From contig USKC01000226.1 in NCBI GenBank assembly GCA_900555195.1, forward strand, positions 1-5,372: a DNA stretch of 5,372 nucleotides, given 5' to 3'. This DNA is from an uncultured Lachnospiraceae bacterium (GTDB lineage: Bacteria > Bacillota > Clostridia > Lachnospirales > Lachnospiraceae). The translations under genes were made by a program, and so were the position numbers. Positions 1-5,220 of the stretch are shown piece after piece; within the stretch, counting starts at the first letter, position 1, and the number at the start of each line of letters is the position of its first letter. Below the pieces are notes generated by a model. It was given only the letters and a program-made list of their open reading frames with translations, searched no databases and was not told where the DNA came from.

Positions 1-1112
1 AGTTCAAACAGCCTCTGCTTGAGTTCTCCGGAGCCTGCGCAGGATGCGGCGAGACTCCTTATGCGAAGCTGATCACCCAGCTGTTCGGCGACAGAATGTA
101 TATCGCCAACGCGACCGGATGTTCCTCTATCTGGGGTAACTCTTCACCGAGCACTCCTTATACGGTAAATAAGGCCGGCAAGGGTCCTGCTTGGGATAAC
201 TCCCTGTTCGAGGACAACGCTGAGTTCGGTATGGGTATGCTGCTGGCACAGAACGCGCTGAGAGGCGGCCTGAAGGAGAAGGTAGAAGCAGTTGCAGCGA
301 ATACGGATGATGAAGCTGTGAAAGCTGCATGTCAGGAATATCTGGATACCTTCAACAGCGGGGCAACCAACGGCGCTGCAACGGATAAGCTGGTAGCTGC
401 TCTGGAAGGTAAGGACTGCGACGTATGCAAGGATATCGTGAAGAATAAAGATTTCCTCGCGAAGAAGTCTCAGTGGGTATTCGGCGGAGACGGCTGGGCA
501 TATGATATCGGCTTCGGCGGTGTGGATCATGTGCTGGCAAGCGGCCAGGATATCAATGTCATGGTATTTAATACGGAAGTATATTCCAATACAGGCGGAC
601 AGGCTTCCAAGGCTACTCCTACCGGTGCGGTTGCACAGTTCGCTGCAGGCGGTAAGGAAGTGAAGCAGAAGGATCTGGCAGGCATCGCAATGAGCTATGG
701 TTATGTATATGTGGCTCAGATCGCTATGGGTGCTGACTATAATCAGACTGTTAAGGCGATTGCAGAAGCAGAAGCTTATCCGGGACCGTCTCTGATCATC
801 GCATATGCTCCTTGTATCAACCATGGTATCAAGAAGGGCATGAGCAAGGCGCAGACAGAAGAAAAGCTGGCTGTAGAGTCCGGATATTGGCATCTGTTCC
901 GCTTCAACCCTGCTGCTGACAAGAAGTTCGTCGTTGACAGCAAGGCTCCCAGCAAAGACTTCAAGGAATTCATCGGCGGCGAGGTAAGATATGCTTCCCT
1001 GGCTCTGAAGGATGCCAAGAAGGCTGAGAGACTGCAGAATCAGGCTGCTGAAAATGCGAAGGAAAGATATGATTATCTGCTGAAACTGCAGACTTTGTAT
1101 GGCAATGACTAA
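1..1112 (+). CDS. nifJ: Pyruvate:ferredoxin (flavodoxin) oxidoreductase, C-terminal third (5' end outside window)
   Basis: Cytoplasmic enzyme that oxidatively decarboxylates pyruvate with CoA to acetyl-CoA and CO2 and passes electrons to ferredoxin. The reading frame is open from base 3, so 369 residues are visible of a family length near 1170; the upstream domains lie outside the window. The visible part is the thiamine-diphosphate/proximal-cluster domain. The four cysteines expected to hold the proximal [4Fe-4S] cluster are all present: the pair in CAGCGE (codons 36-38 and 45-47), one in NATGCSSIWG (120-122) and one in YAPCINHG (813-815). The thiamine-diphosphate motif starts at GGDGWAYDIGFGG (from base 483) and runs to NTEVYSNTGGQ. 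The protein ends in a charged helical tail and a TAA stop at 1110-1112. Nothing suggests decay. The ATG at base 96 is internal and is not the start. The next gene, a hydrogenase, can use the reduced ferredoxin. Identification is very secure. Confidence 0.97.
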   Translation, partial: FKQPLLEFSGACAGCGETPYAKLITQLFGDRMYIANATGCSSIWGNSSPSTPYTVNKAGKGPAWDNSLFEDNAEFGMGMLLAQNALRGGLKEKVEAVAANTDDEAVKAACQEYLDTFNSGATNGAATDKLVAALEGKDCDVCKDIVKNKDFLAKKSQWVFGGDGWAYDIGFGGVDHVLASGQDINVMVFNTEVYSNTGGQASKATPTGAVAQFAAGGKEVKQKDLAGIAMSYGYVYVAQIAMGADYNQTVKAIAEAEAYPGPSLIIAYAPCINHGIKKGMSKAQTEEKLAVESGYWHLFRFNPAADKKFVVDSKAPSKDFKEFIGGEVRYASLALKDAKKAERLQNQAAENAKERYDYLLKLQTLYGND

Positions 1113-1124
1113 TTGCGCAGATAG

Positions 1125-1147
1125 TTCGCGGTAGTTGTTTCCGCGAA
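1125..1147 (+). other. Short perfect hairpin just after nifJ
   Basis: TTCGCGG (1125-1131) pairs perfectly with CCGCGAA (1141-1147) around a 9-base loop, starting 13 bases after the nifJ stop. No T-run follows, so it is not a classic intrinsic terminator. It could protect the 3' end of the mRNA or be the first element of the larger structured region that follows. The pairing is seen directly; any role is a guess. Confidence 0.35.
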
Positions 1148-1155
1148 AATGATAG

Positions 1156-1205
1156 GTACCGAATGCGGTCGGAGACTGTCAGGTCTTCGGCCGCATGGTC
1201 GGTAC
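1156..1205 (+). other. Long hairpin, 13-bp plus 7-bp stems
   Basis: An inner stem pairs 1164-1176 with 1183-1195 (13 bp, two G-U pairs) around the six-base loop TGTCAG. After a small internal loop (A1163 opposite TGG 1196-1198), an outer stem pairs GTACCGA (1156-1162) with TCGGTAC (1199-1205) perfectly. Together they make 20 bp. The sequence after it (ACTTATTCC) is only weakly T-rich, so termination here would be inefficient. It may be part of the nifJ 3' untranslated region or of a structured RNA. The fold is well supported; the function is unknown. Confidence 0.5.
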
Positions 1206-1210
1206 ACTTA

Positions 1211-1283
1211 TTCCTGCAGGCAACGGGCTGTATATGCGCGCGGAGCGTATGAGCGTTCCAGCCATATTGGCGCCTGTCAGGAG
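1211..1283 (+). other. Possible branched stem-loop between two stronger hairpins
   Basis: TCCTG (1212-1216) pairs with CAGGA (1278-1282), and AGGC (1218-1221) pairs with GCCT (1272-1275). Inside are GGCT (1226-1229) with AGCC (1260-1263) and GGAGCG (1242-1247) with CGTTCC (1254-1259, one G-U). Alternative pairings exist, for instance ATATG near 1232 with CATAT at 1263-1267, so the exact fold is uncertain. It fills the space between the hairpins at 1156-1205 and 1286-1349, which makes 1125-1349 almost entirely pairable. Confidence 0.28.
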
Positions 1284-1285
1284 GG

Positions 1286-1349
1286 TCAAATACCCCGCAG
1301 CAAGCTGCGGGACATCCTATTGGAGCGCAGTTTGCTGCGGGGTATTTGA
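1286..1349. terminator. Long stem-loop, likely bidirectional terminator of nifJ
   Basis: A 24-bp stem pairs 1286-1309 with 1326-1349 with a single G-U pair; the loop is 16 bases (1310-1325). The arms end in TCAAATACCCC and GGGGTATTTGATT, which puts a T-rich run after a GC-rich stem on both strands, as in bidirectional intrinsic terminators. The left arm is also self-complementary: CCCGCAG (1294-1300) can pair with CTGCGGG (1305-1311), so a short local hairpin competes with the long one. The T-run is interrupted (TATTTGATTG), so strength is uncertain. Placed about 175 bases after nifJ and 175 before the hydrogenase, it probably separates the two transcripts. Confidence 0.55.
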
Positions 1350-1389
1350 TTGTGCGTGGAGGATTTGTTTTTCTTCTGCCGGATAACAG

Positions 1390-1427
1390 AAGCTGGCTTG
1401 GGAGTGTCTCAATTCAGCTTTGTTTTT
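1390..1427 (+). terminator. Weak terminator-like hairpin with T-run in the hydrogenase leader
   Basis: AAGCTG (1390-1395) pairs with CAGCTT (1415-1420), with a possible GAG/CTC inner stem around 1402-1410, and TTTGTTTTT follows directly. Stem then T-run is the intrinsic terminator arrangement, but the stem is only 6 bp with a large interior. It could be a second nifJ terminator or, if a promoter lies upstream, an attenuator for the hydrogenase. Between here and base 1524 there is also a small perfect hairpin, GAATCT (1437-1442) with AGATTC (1450-1455). I find no convincing sigma-A promoter in this stretch; TAATAAT at 1472-1478 is the best -10 candidate but lacks a well-spaced -35. Confidence 0.35.
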
Positions 1428-1506
1428 ACTCAATAAGAATCTGTTGCTAAGATTCGGACAGATCTGAACCGTAATAATCTGTTAACCTAATTTTACCAAT
1501 CAGGAA

Positions 1507-1512
1507 AGAGGA
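1507..1512 (+). promoter_or_regulatory. Ribosome binding site of the hydrogenase gene
   Basis: AGAGGA lies 12 bases before the ATG at 1525. The spacing is slightly long, but no other start codon in this frame sits closer, and the protein from 1525 aligns from its first residues with what is expected of the family. Confidence 0.5.
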
Positions 1513-1524
1513 TAAACGAAAAGT

Positions 1525-2982
1525 ATGGGTATAGTATCTGATGACGCTACCATCTTGAGAATTAAGCACGAAGTGCTTACTGAAGTGGCAAAACTGGCAT
1601 TTGCAGGTGAGCTGGAAGAGAAAAAAGAAAACATCCCCTATGAAATGATTCCGGGACCGGAGGCGCGTTTCCGCTGCTGTATTTATAAGGAACGTGAAAT
1701 TATCAGACAGAGAATCAGGCTGGCTGAAGGAAAGTGCCCTGGAAACAAGGAAAGCAAGAACATTGTTCAGGTAATCAATTCAGCCTGTGAAGAGTGTCCG
1801 ATCTCTTCGGGATATGTGGTGACTGACCTTTGCCAGGGATGTCTGGCGAAGTCCTGTAAGCAGGCTTGTAATTTCGGTGCGATCACCGTTGGAAACGGCC
1901 GTTCCTCTATCGATCCGGATAAGTGCAAATCCTGCGGAAAATGTGCGGATGCATGTGCTTACTCCGCAATCGTGAAGATTCAGCGGCCTTGCATGAAGAG
2001 TTGCCCGGTGAATGCAATTACCATGGATGAGCATAAAGTATGCCAGATCGATGAGTCCAAGTGCATTCAGTGTGGTCAGTGTATACATAATTGTCCTTTT
2101 GGTGCGATCGCTTCCAAGACGGATATCGTGGATGTGATCAATGCCATCCGTGAGGGCAAGAAAGTGGTCGCCATGCTGGCGCCTGCAGGAGAAGGACAGT
2201 TTGGCCCCAATATTACCATGGCCAGCTGGAGAACCGCTATGAAGAAGGTCGGATTTGCTGATTTTGTAGAAGTCGGCCTGGGCGGAGACCTGACTGCTGC
2301 ATTTGAGGCGGCAGAATGGGCGGAAGGCTTTAAGGAGGGCAAGAAGATGACCACCTCCTGCTGTCCTGCTTTTGTGAATTATATCAGAAAGCATTTCCCG
2401 GAAGTGGCGCAGAATATCTCCACTACGGTATCTCCGATGTGCGGTGTATCCAGGCTTTTGAAGGCAAAGGATCCGGAGACGGTTACGGTATTTATCGGGC
2501 CTTGTATTGCTAAGAAATCCGAAGCACACGAGCATGGAATCGAGGGAAATGCGGATTATGTTCTGACCTTTGGAGAGATCCGGGCGATCATGCGTGCAAA
2601 GGGCGTGGAGCTTGAACCGGAAGAGAATACCAGCCAGGAGGCAAGCGTATTCGGCAAGCGTTTCGGCAATGGCGGAGGCGTGACAGATGCTGTGCTGGAG
2701 TGCCTGAAGGAGACCGGAGAGAATACGGACATCAAGGTGGCAAGATGCAGCGGCATTGCGGAATGCAAGAAGGCGCTTACGCTGCTGAAGATGGGAAGGC
2801 TTCCGGAAGACTTCATCGAAGGCATGATCTGCGAAGGCGGCTGCGTGGGAGGCCCCAGCCACCACAAGTCTGCACAGGCTGCCAAGAAGGACAGAGACAA
2901 GCTGATCGGTGAAGCGGATCAAAGAGGTGTACACGAGAACCTGAAGAACTACGATCTGGATTCCTTCTCCATGCACCGCTAG
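1525..2982 (+). CDS. Monomeric [FeFe] hydrogenase, group B-like
   Basis: A cytoplasmic, probably ferredoxin-linked hydrogenase (485 residues) expected to interconvert protons and H2. The N-terminal 200 residues are cysteine-rich. Ferredoxin-type motifs lie at C134/C137/C140/C144 and C180/C183/C186/C190, with further cysteines at 51, 52, 71, 88, 91, 103, 106, 111, 115, 156, 160 and 173, enough for several [4Fe-4S] clusters. The catalytic H-cluster domain follows. L1 is TSCCPAF (277-283), holding both the proton-relay cysteine and a cluster ligand. L2 is IGPCIAKKSE (324-333) with C327. L3 is EGMICEGGCVGGP (432-444) with C436 and C440. All four H-cluster ligands are therefore present. L2 has Gly where the classic clostridial enzymes have Met (MPC), and L3 ends GGP rather than GGG; both fit the group B lineage of fermentative anaerobes. 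No signal peptide is visible. nifJ upstream supplies reduced ferredoxin. An H2-sensing role cannot be excluded, but no regulatory domain is fused. The hydE/F/G maturases are not in the window. Confidence 0.93.
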   Translation: MGIVSDDATILRIKHEVLTEVAKLAFAGELEEKKENIPYEMIPGPEARFRCCIYKEREIIRQRIRLAEGKCPGNKESKNIVQVINSACEECPISSGYVVTDLCQGCLAKSCKQACNFGAITVGNGRSSIDPDKCKSCGKCADACAYSAIVKIQRPCMKSCPVNAITMDEHKVCQIDESKCIQCGQCIHNCPFGAIASKTDIVDVINAIREGKKVVAMLAPAGEGQFGPNITMASWRTAMKKVGFADFVEVGLGGDLTAAFEAAEWAEGFKEGKKMTTSCCPAFVNYIRKHFPEVAQNISTTVSPMCGVSRLLKAKDPETVTVFIGPCIAKKSEAHEHGIEGNADYVLTFGEIRAIMRAKGVELEPEENTSQEASVFGKRFGNGGGVTDAVLECLKETGENTDIKVARCSGIAECKKALTLLKMGRLPEDFIEGMICEGGCVGGPSHHKSAQAAKKDRDKLIGEADQRGVHENLKNYDLDSFSMHR

Positions 2983-3014
2983 GTGCATTGCATCGCTAGG
3001 TGCATTGCATCGCT
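2977..3014 (+). repeat. 17-bp tandem repeat, 2.2 copies, spanning the hydrogenase stop codon
   Basis: The unit CGCTAGGTGCATTGCAT occurs at 2977-2993 and identically at 2994-3010, followed by CGCT (3011-3014) as the start of a third copy. The first copy contains the last Arg codon and the TAG stop of the hydrogenase, so the stop has been duplicated downstream but is out of frame there (17 is not a multiple of 3). The end of the repeat also forms half of a hairpin: CATCGCTC (3008-3015) with GAGCGATG (3026-3033). It reads as a recent slippage duplication and leaves the protein unchanged. Confidence 0.9.
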
Positions 3015-3103
3015 CAGATGTAACGGAGCGATGGCTCATTGCCAGGCGGTTGATTCAGCCGTCATCGTGTTCATTTGGTATGGATTATATATAAAAATAT
3101 ATG

Positions 3104-3157
3104 AACGGGCGGATAGGACATGTTTGCAAAGCATGTCCTATCCGTCCGTTTTCTCTT
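3104..3157 (+). terminator. Strong intrinsic terminator of the hydrogenase gene
   Basis: An 18-bp stem pairs 3105-3122 with 3132-3149, with one G-U pair; an A-T pair (3104/3150) extends it at the base and a few pairs inside TTTGCAAAG extend it towards the loop. It is followed by TTTTCTCTT. Upstream is ATATATAAAAATATAT (3087-3102), which gives a T-rich run on the opposite strand, so it may also stop minus-strand transcription. It lies about 120 bases after the hydrogenase stop. The intervening bases hold only the tandem repeat and weak hairpins. Confidence 0.88.
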
Positions 3158-3160
3158 CCA

Positions 3161-3298
3161 TAGGATTCCCCTGCCAGCCGCACCGCCTTTTCGCTCCACC
3201 CGTCCCGTACGGGCAGGAGTCAGGCTCTCCCTTGAGCCTGCGGCGAAGAGAGGGCGTATGGCTGCCGCAGGGAAACGCTGTGGGACAGGGGGATGATT
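3161..3298. other. GC-rich structured non-coding block of unknown function
   Basis: No gene is supported here, but the sequence folds well. Outer ends can pair: ATTCCCCTG (3165-3173) with CAGGGGGAT (3286-3294), one G-U. Inside are CTCC/GGAG plus CCCG/CGGG (3194-3219), a perfect 7-bp hairpin CAGGCTC/GAGCCTG (3221-3227 with 3234-3240, loop TCCCTT), and CCTGCGGC/GCCGCAGG (3237-3244 with 3264-3271), which overlaps the previous stem and so is an alternative. I compared it by eye with cobalamin, TPP and lysine riboswitch hallmarks and saw none. The GC-rich block contrasts sharply with the purine/AT-rich leader after 3295. It may be a structured RNA, a repeat relic or just intergenic sequence. The glycosyltransferase promoter lies downstream of it, so it would not be in that gene's main leader. 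Confidence 0.35.
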
Positions 3299-3323
3299 TA
3301 AGGAGCATAGATCAAGAAAAAAC

Positions 3324-3352
3324 TTTACAGATAACGCGGGACAGAATAAAAT
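3324..3352 (+). promoter_or_regulatory. Sigma-A type promoter for the glycosyltransferase gene
   Basis: TTTACA (3324-3329) and TAAAAT (3347-3352) are each one base from consensus and are separated by exactly 17 bases. An A-rich run (3314-3322) just upstream could act as an UP element. Transcription should start near 3359, giving a leader of about 70 bases that is purine-rich and largely unstructured. This fits a gene transcribed independently of the hydrogenase. Confidence 0.65.
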
Positions 3353-3414
3353 ACTGCTAGAATATATGAAAGAAACGGAAAAGACAGGAAAATAATAAGG
3401 AAAGATAAAGGAAC

Positions 3415-3421
3415 AAAGGAG
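3415..3421 (+). promoter_or_regulatory. Ribosome binding site that favours the GTG start at 3430
   Basis: AAAGGAG ends 8 bases before GTG (3430-3432), which is ideal spacing. The ATG at 3436 would be 14 bases away, and the one at 3454 much farther. A second purine run, AAGG at 3427-3430, is too close to ATG 3436 to serve it well. The GTG start is therefore preferred, though ATG 3436 changes only two residues. Confidence 0.6.
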
Positions 3422-3429
3422 CAGAGAAG

Positions 3430-5142
3430 GTGGAAATGAAAGAAGTACGCAAGATGGAGGCGATAAGTTTTGGCCTTTCAGATGCGGGCAGGGATTCTGA
3501 AATGGAGACGTTTGGCGCCAAAACGCCGATGGTCAGGATAAAAATGGCGGCGGGAATCCTGCTTTTTGGTGCAGCGGTAGTGATGGCCTGCTACAGCATT
3601 TTTCTTTGCTTTAGCACGGATATCTGGTATGATGAACTGTTTACAGAAGGGCTGGCGGAACAACCTGTGAGCAGGCTGCTTGAACTGGCGGCAAAGGATG
3701 TGCATCCTCCGCTCTACTATTTGATCGTAAAGGCGGGAATTTCTGCCATACAGATGTTTGCGCCCGGGGCGGATGCGATCATGATCAGCAAGGGAATGTC
3801 TGTTGTACCATATATGGGCCTTCTTGTCTATGCCCTTTGGCTGGTGAGAAAGCGGTTTGGGTGGCTGTGTGCCGGGCTCTTTTCTTTTTGCCTGCTGGCC
3901 ATGCCGCAGATGCCTAATTATACGACAGAGGTACGGATGTATAGCTGGGCGCTCTTTTTCATAACGGCGGCGTTTCTCCATATGGGAGAGATACTCGGGG
4001 GACGGCGCAGACATTGGCTGGCCTTTTTTCTGTACGGGATCTGTGCTGCCTATACGCATTACTTTGCGGCTGTAGCCGCGGCCTGTCTGTATCTGGCCCT
4101 GGGAGGGCTTCTTATCTGGAAAGAAAGAAGCGAGAGAAGAACGTGTCTGATGGCGGGAAGTTTTAATAAAGAGTATCAGGCTTTTTACGGTGCCGGGTTT
4201 TTTAAGGGGCTTGTGCCCTGGCTGATAAGTGTAGTCCTGTCTGTCCTGGCCTATCTTCCCTGGATTCCCAGCGCTGTGGCCCAGGTATCTGCGGTGCGGG
4301 AGGATTATTGGATTCTTCCGCTCACACTCAGCTGCTTTGGGGGCTGTGTAAAATTTGTATTGAAACCTTCCACGGGCTATCAATGGCTGGATTATTCCCT
4401 GGCGGTGGTTCTTTTTGCCCTCCTTGCCTTGTTTTTGCTGATGGCTTTTGTAAGACAGCTTCGCCGAAGCGGGAAGATGCGAAAAGAGGGAGCTGTTTCG
4501 GAGAACGATAAGAAAAAGGAAGAGTGGTTCTGGAAAGTATATGCTTCCTGCGGCGTATGGGTGCTGGTGGGAACGGCTCTCTTTGGCATCATTGTTTCAT
4601 TCTGTATGCGTCCTATTTTTGTATATAGATATATGCTGCCGGCTTTGGGCGGATTCTGGTTTTGCTTCGCCTATTTTGTCAGCAGGCAGAAGCGTCCATT
4701 GCTCATTTTTTCCCTGGCTGTTCTGATTGCGGTTGGCGTGGTGGATTATCGCGCTTTTGCAGGCGAGGAACGCTATAAAAAGGCGGAGATGGAGCGTACG
4801 GAGCAGGCGTTTTCCCTGTTGGAAGACAGTGTGGTAGTGTTTAATTTTGACCAGGTGCAGGCTGTTGCTGGGTATTATCTGGATCAGGATACCTGGCTGT
4901 ATATGGACGAGCCGGAATCCCTGATCGTTGAGATGTTCCCGTACGCTAAGGGGGCGGTGGATACCGAATGGCTTCTTGGACAGCTGGAGGAAGGGAACAC
5001 GGTATGGTTTGTCGGAAGCGGACTTGCGCGGGAATCCATTTTGAAAGAATGGGAACAGCAGGGGATCGTGACCGTAGAAATGGTGGACAGCTGTTTGTTG
5101 GAACGCTACTGGATGAATCTGTACCGCCTGGAACTGGAATAG
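3430..5142 (+). CDS. Polytopic membrane glycosyltransferase, GT39/PMT-like (GT-C fold)
   Basis: A 570-residue integral membrane protein expected to move a sugar from a polyprenyl-phosphate donor to an envelope acceptor on the outer face of the membrane. Residues 1-35 are cytoplasmic and without a signal peptide. The first membrane segment is about 38-61. It is followed by the acidic loop DIWYDELF (64-71), whose Asp-Glu pair matches the GT-C catalytic loop, and by DVHPPLYY (90-97), a hallmark of this family. Other family-like motifs are TEVRMYSW (166-173), YTHYF (208-212) and YRYMLPAL (399-406) near the last helices. I count roughly 9-11 hydrophobic segments, including about 121-139, 143-160, 172-186, 196-228, 259-281, 320-341, 372-392, 398-416 and 422-438. 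A charged loop at 343-366 separates two of them. The last ~130 residues (440-570) are soluble and probably extracellular. Donor and acceptor cannot be read from the sequence. The gene has its own promoter, and no glycan cluster is visible next to it. The GTG start is chosen from AAAGGAG spacing. Confidence 0.82.
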   Translation: MEMKEVRKMEAISFGLSDAGRDSEMETFGAKTPMVRIKMAAGILLFGAAVVMACYSIFLCFSTDIWYDELFTEGLAEQPVSRLLELAAKDVHPPLYYLIVKAGISAIQMFAPGADAIMISKGMSVVPYMGLLVYALWLVRKRFGWLCAGLFSFCLLAMPQMPNYTTEVRMYSWALFFITAAFLHMGEILGGRRRHWLAFFLYGICAAYTHYFAAVAAACLYLALGGLLIWKERSERRTCLMAGSFNKEYQAFYGAGFFKGLVPWLISVVLSVLAYLPWIPSAVAQVSAVREDYWILPLTLSCFGGCVKFVLKPSTGYQWLDYSLAVVLFALLALFLLMAFVRQLRRSGKMRKEGAVSENDKKKEEWFWKVYASCGVWVLVGTALFGIIVSFCMRPIFVYRYMLPALGGFWFCFAYFVSRQKRPLLIFSLAVLIAVGVVDYRAFAGEERYKKAEMERTEQAFSLLEDSVVVFNFDQVQAVAGYYLDQDTWLYMDEPESLIVEMFPYAKGAVDTEWLLGQLEEGNTVWFVGSGLARESILKEWEQQGIVTVEMVDSCLLERYWMNLYRLELE

Positions 5143-5220
5143 AAGGCCGGGAATAGGAATTCCTCTGCGCCTTGCCGGGCCATCCGCTCCGCCCTGCAGC
5201 CTGCTGTGCATGAGGGACGC

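Noticed and set aside
1149..1386. Two short overlapping open frames in the nifJ-hydrogenase gap
   Set aside because: They run through the hairpins, have no ribosome binding site and give low-complexity Arg/Gly/Cys-rich peptides unlike proteins.
1479..1500. Possible Rex operator before the hydrogenase (CTGTTAACC...TTTTACCAA)
   Set aside because: Only the left half resembles the TTGTTAA half-site. The right half is not complementary at the required four-base spacing, so Rex control is not supported.
1780..3039. Long minus-strand open frame (419 codons) opposite the hydrogenase
   Set aside because: It is a shadow of the real gene. The plus strand encodes an intact, motif-complete hydrogenase, while the minus-strand product is rich in His, Arg and Cys with no family features.
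3161..3298. Cobalamin or other known riboswitch on either strand
   Set aside because: No B12-box-like GCCACTG core, no TPP CTGAGA element and no other hallmark was found. On the plus strand the downstream gene also has a promoter after this block.
2983..3360. Open frame of 125 codons directly after the hydrogenase stop
   Set aside because: It starts at a GTG inside the tandem repeat with no ribosome binding site, runs through the strong terminator and the GC-rich structured block, and gives a protein with no recognisable features.
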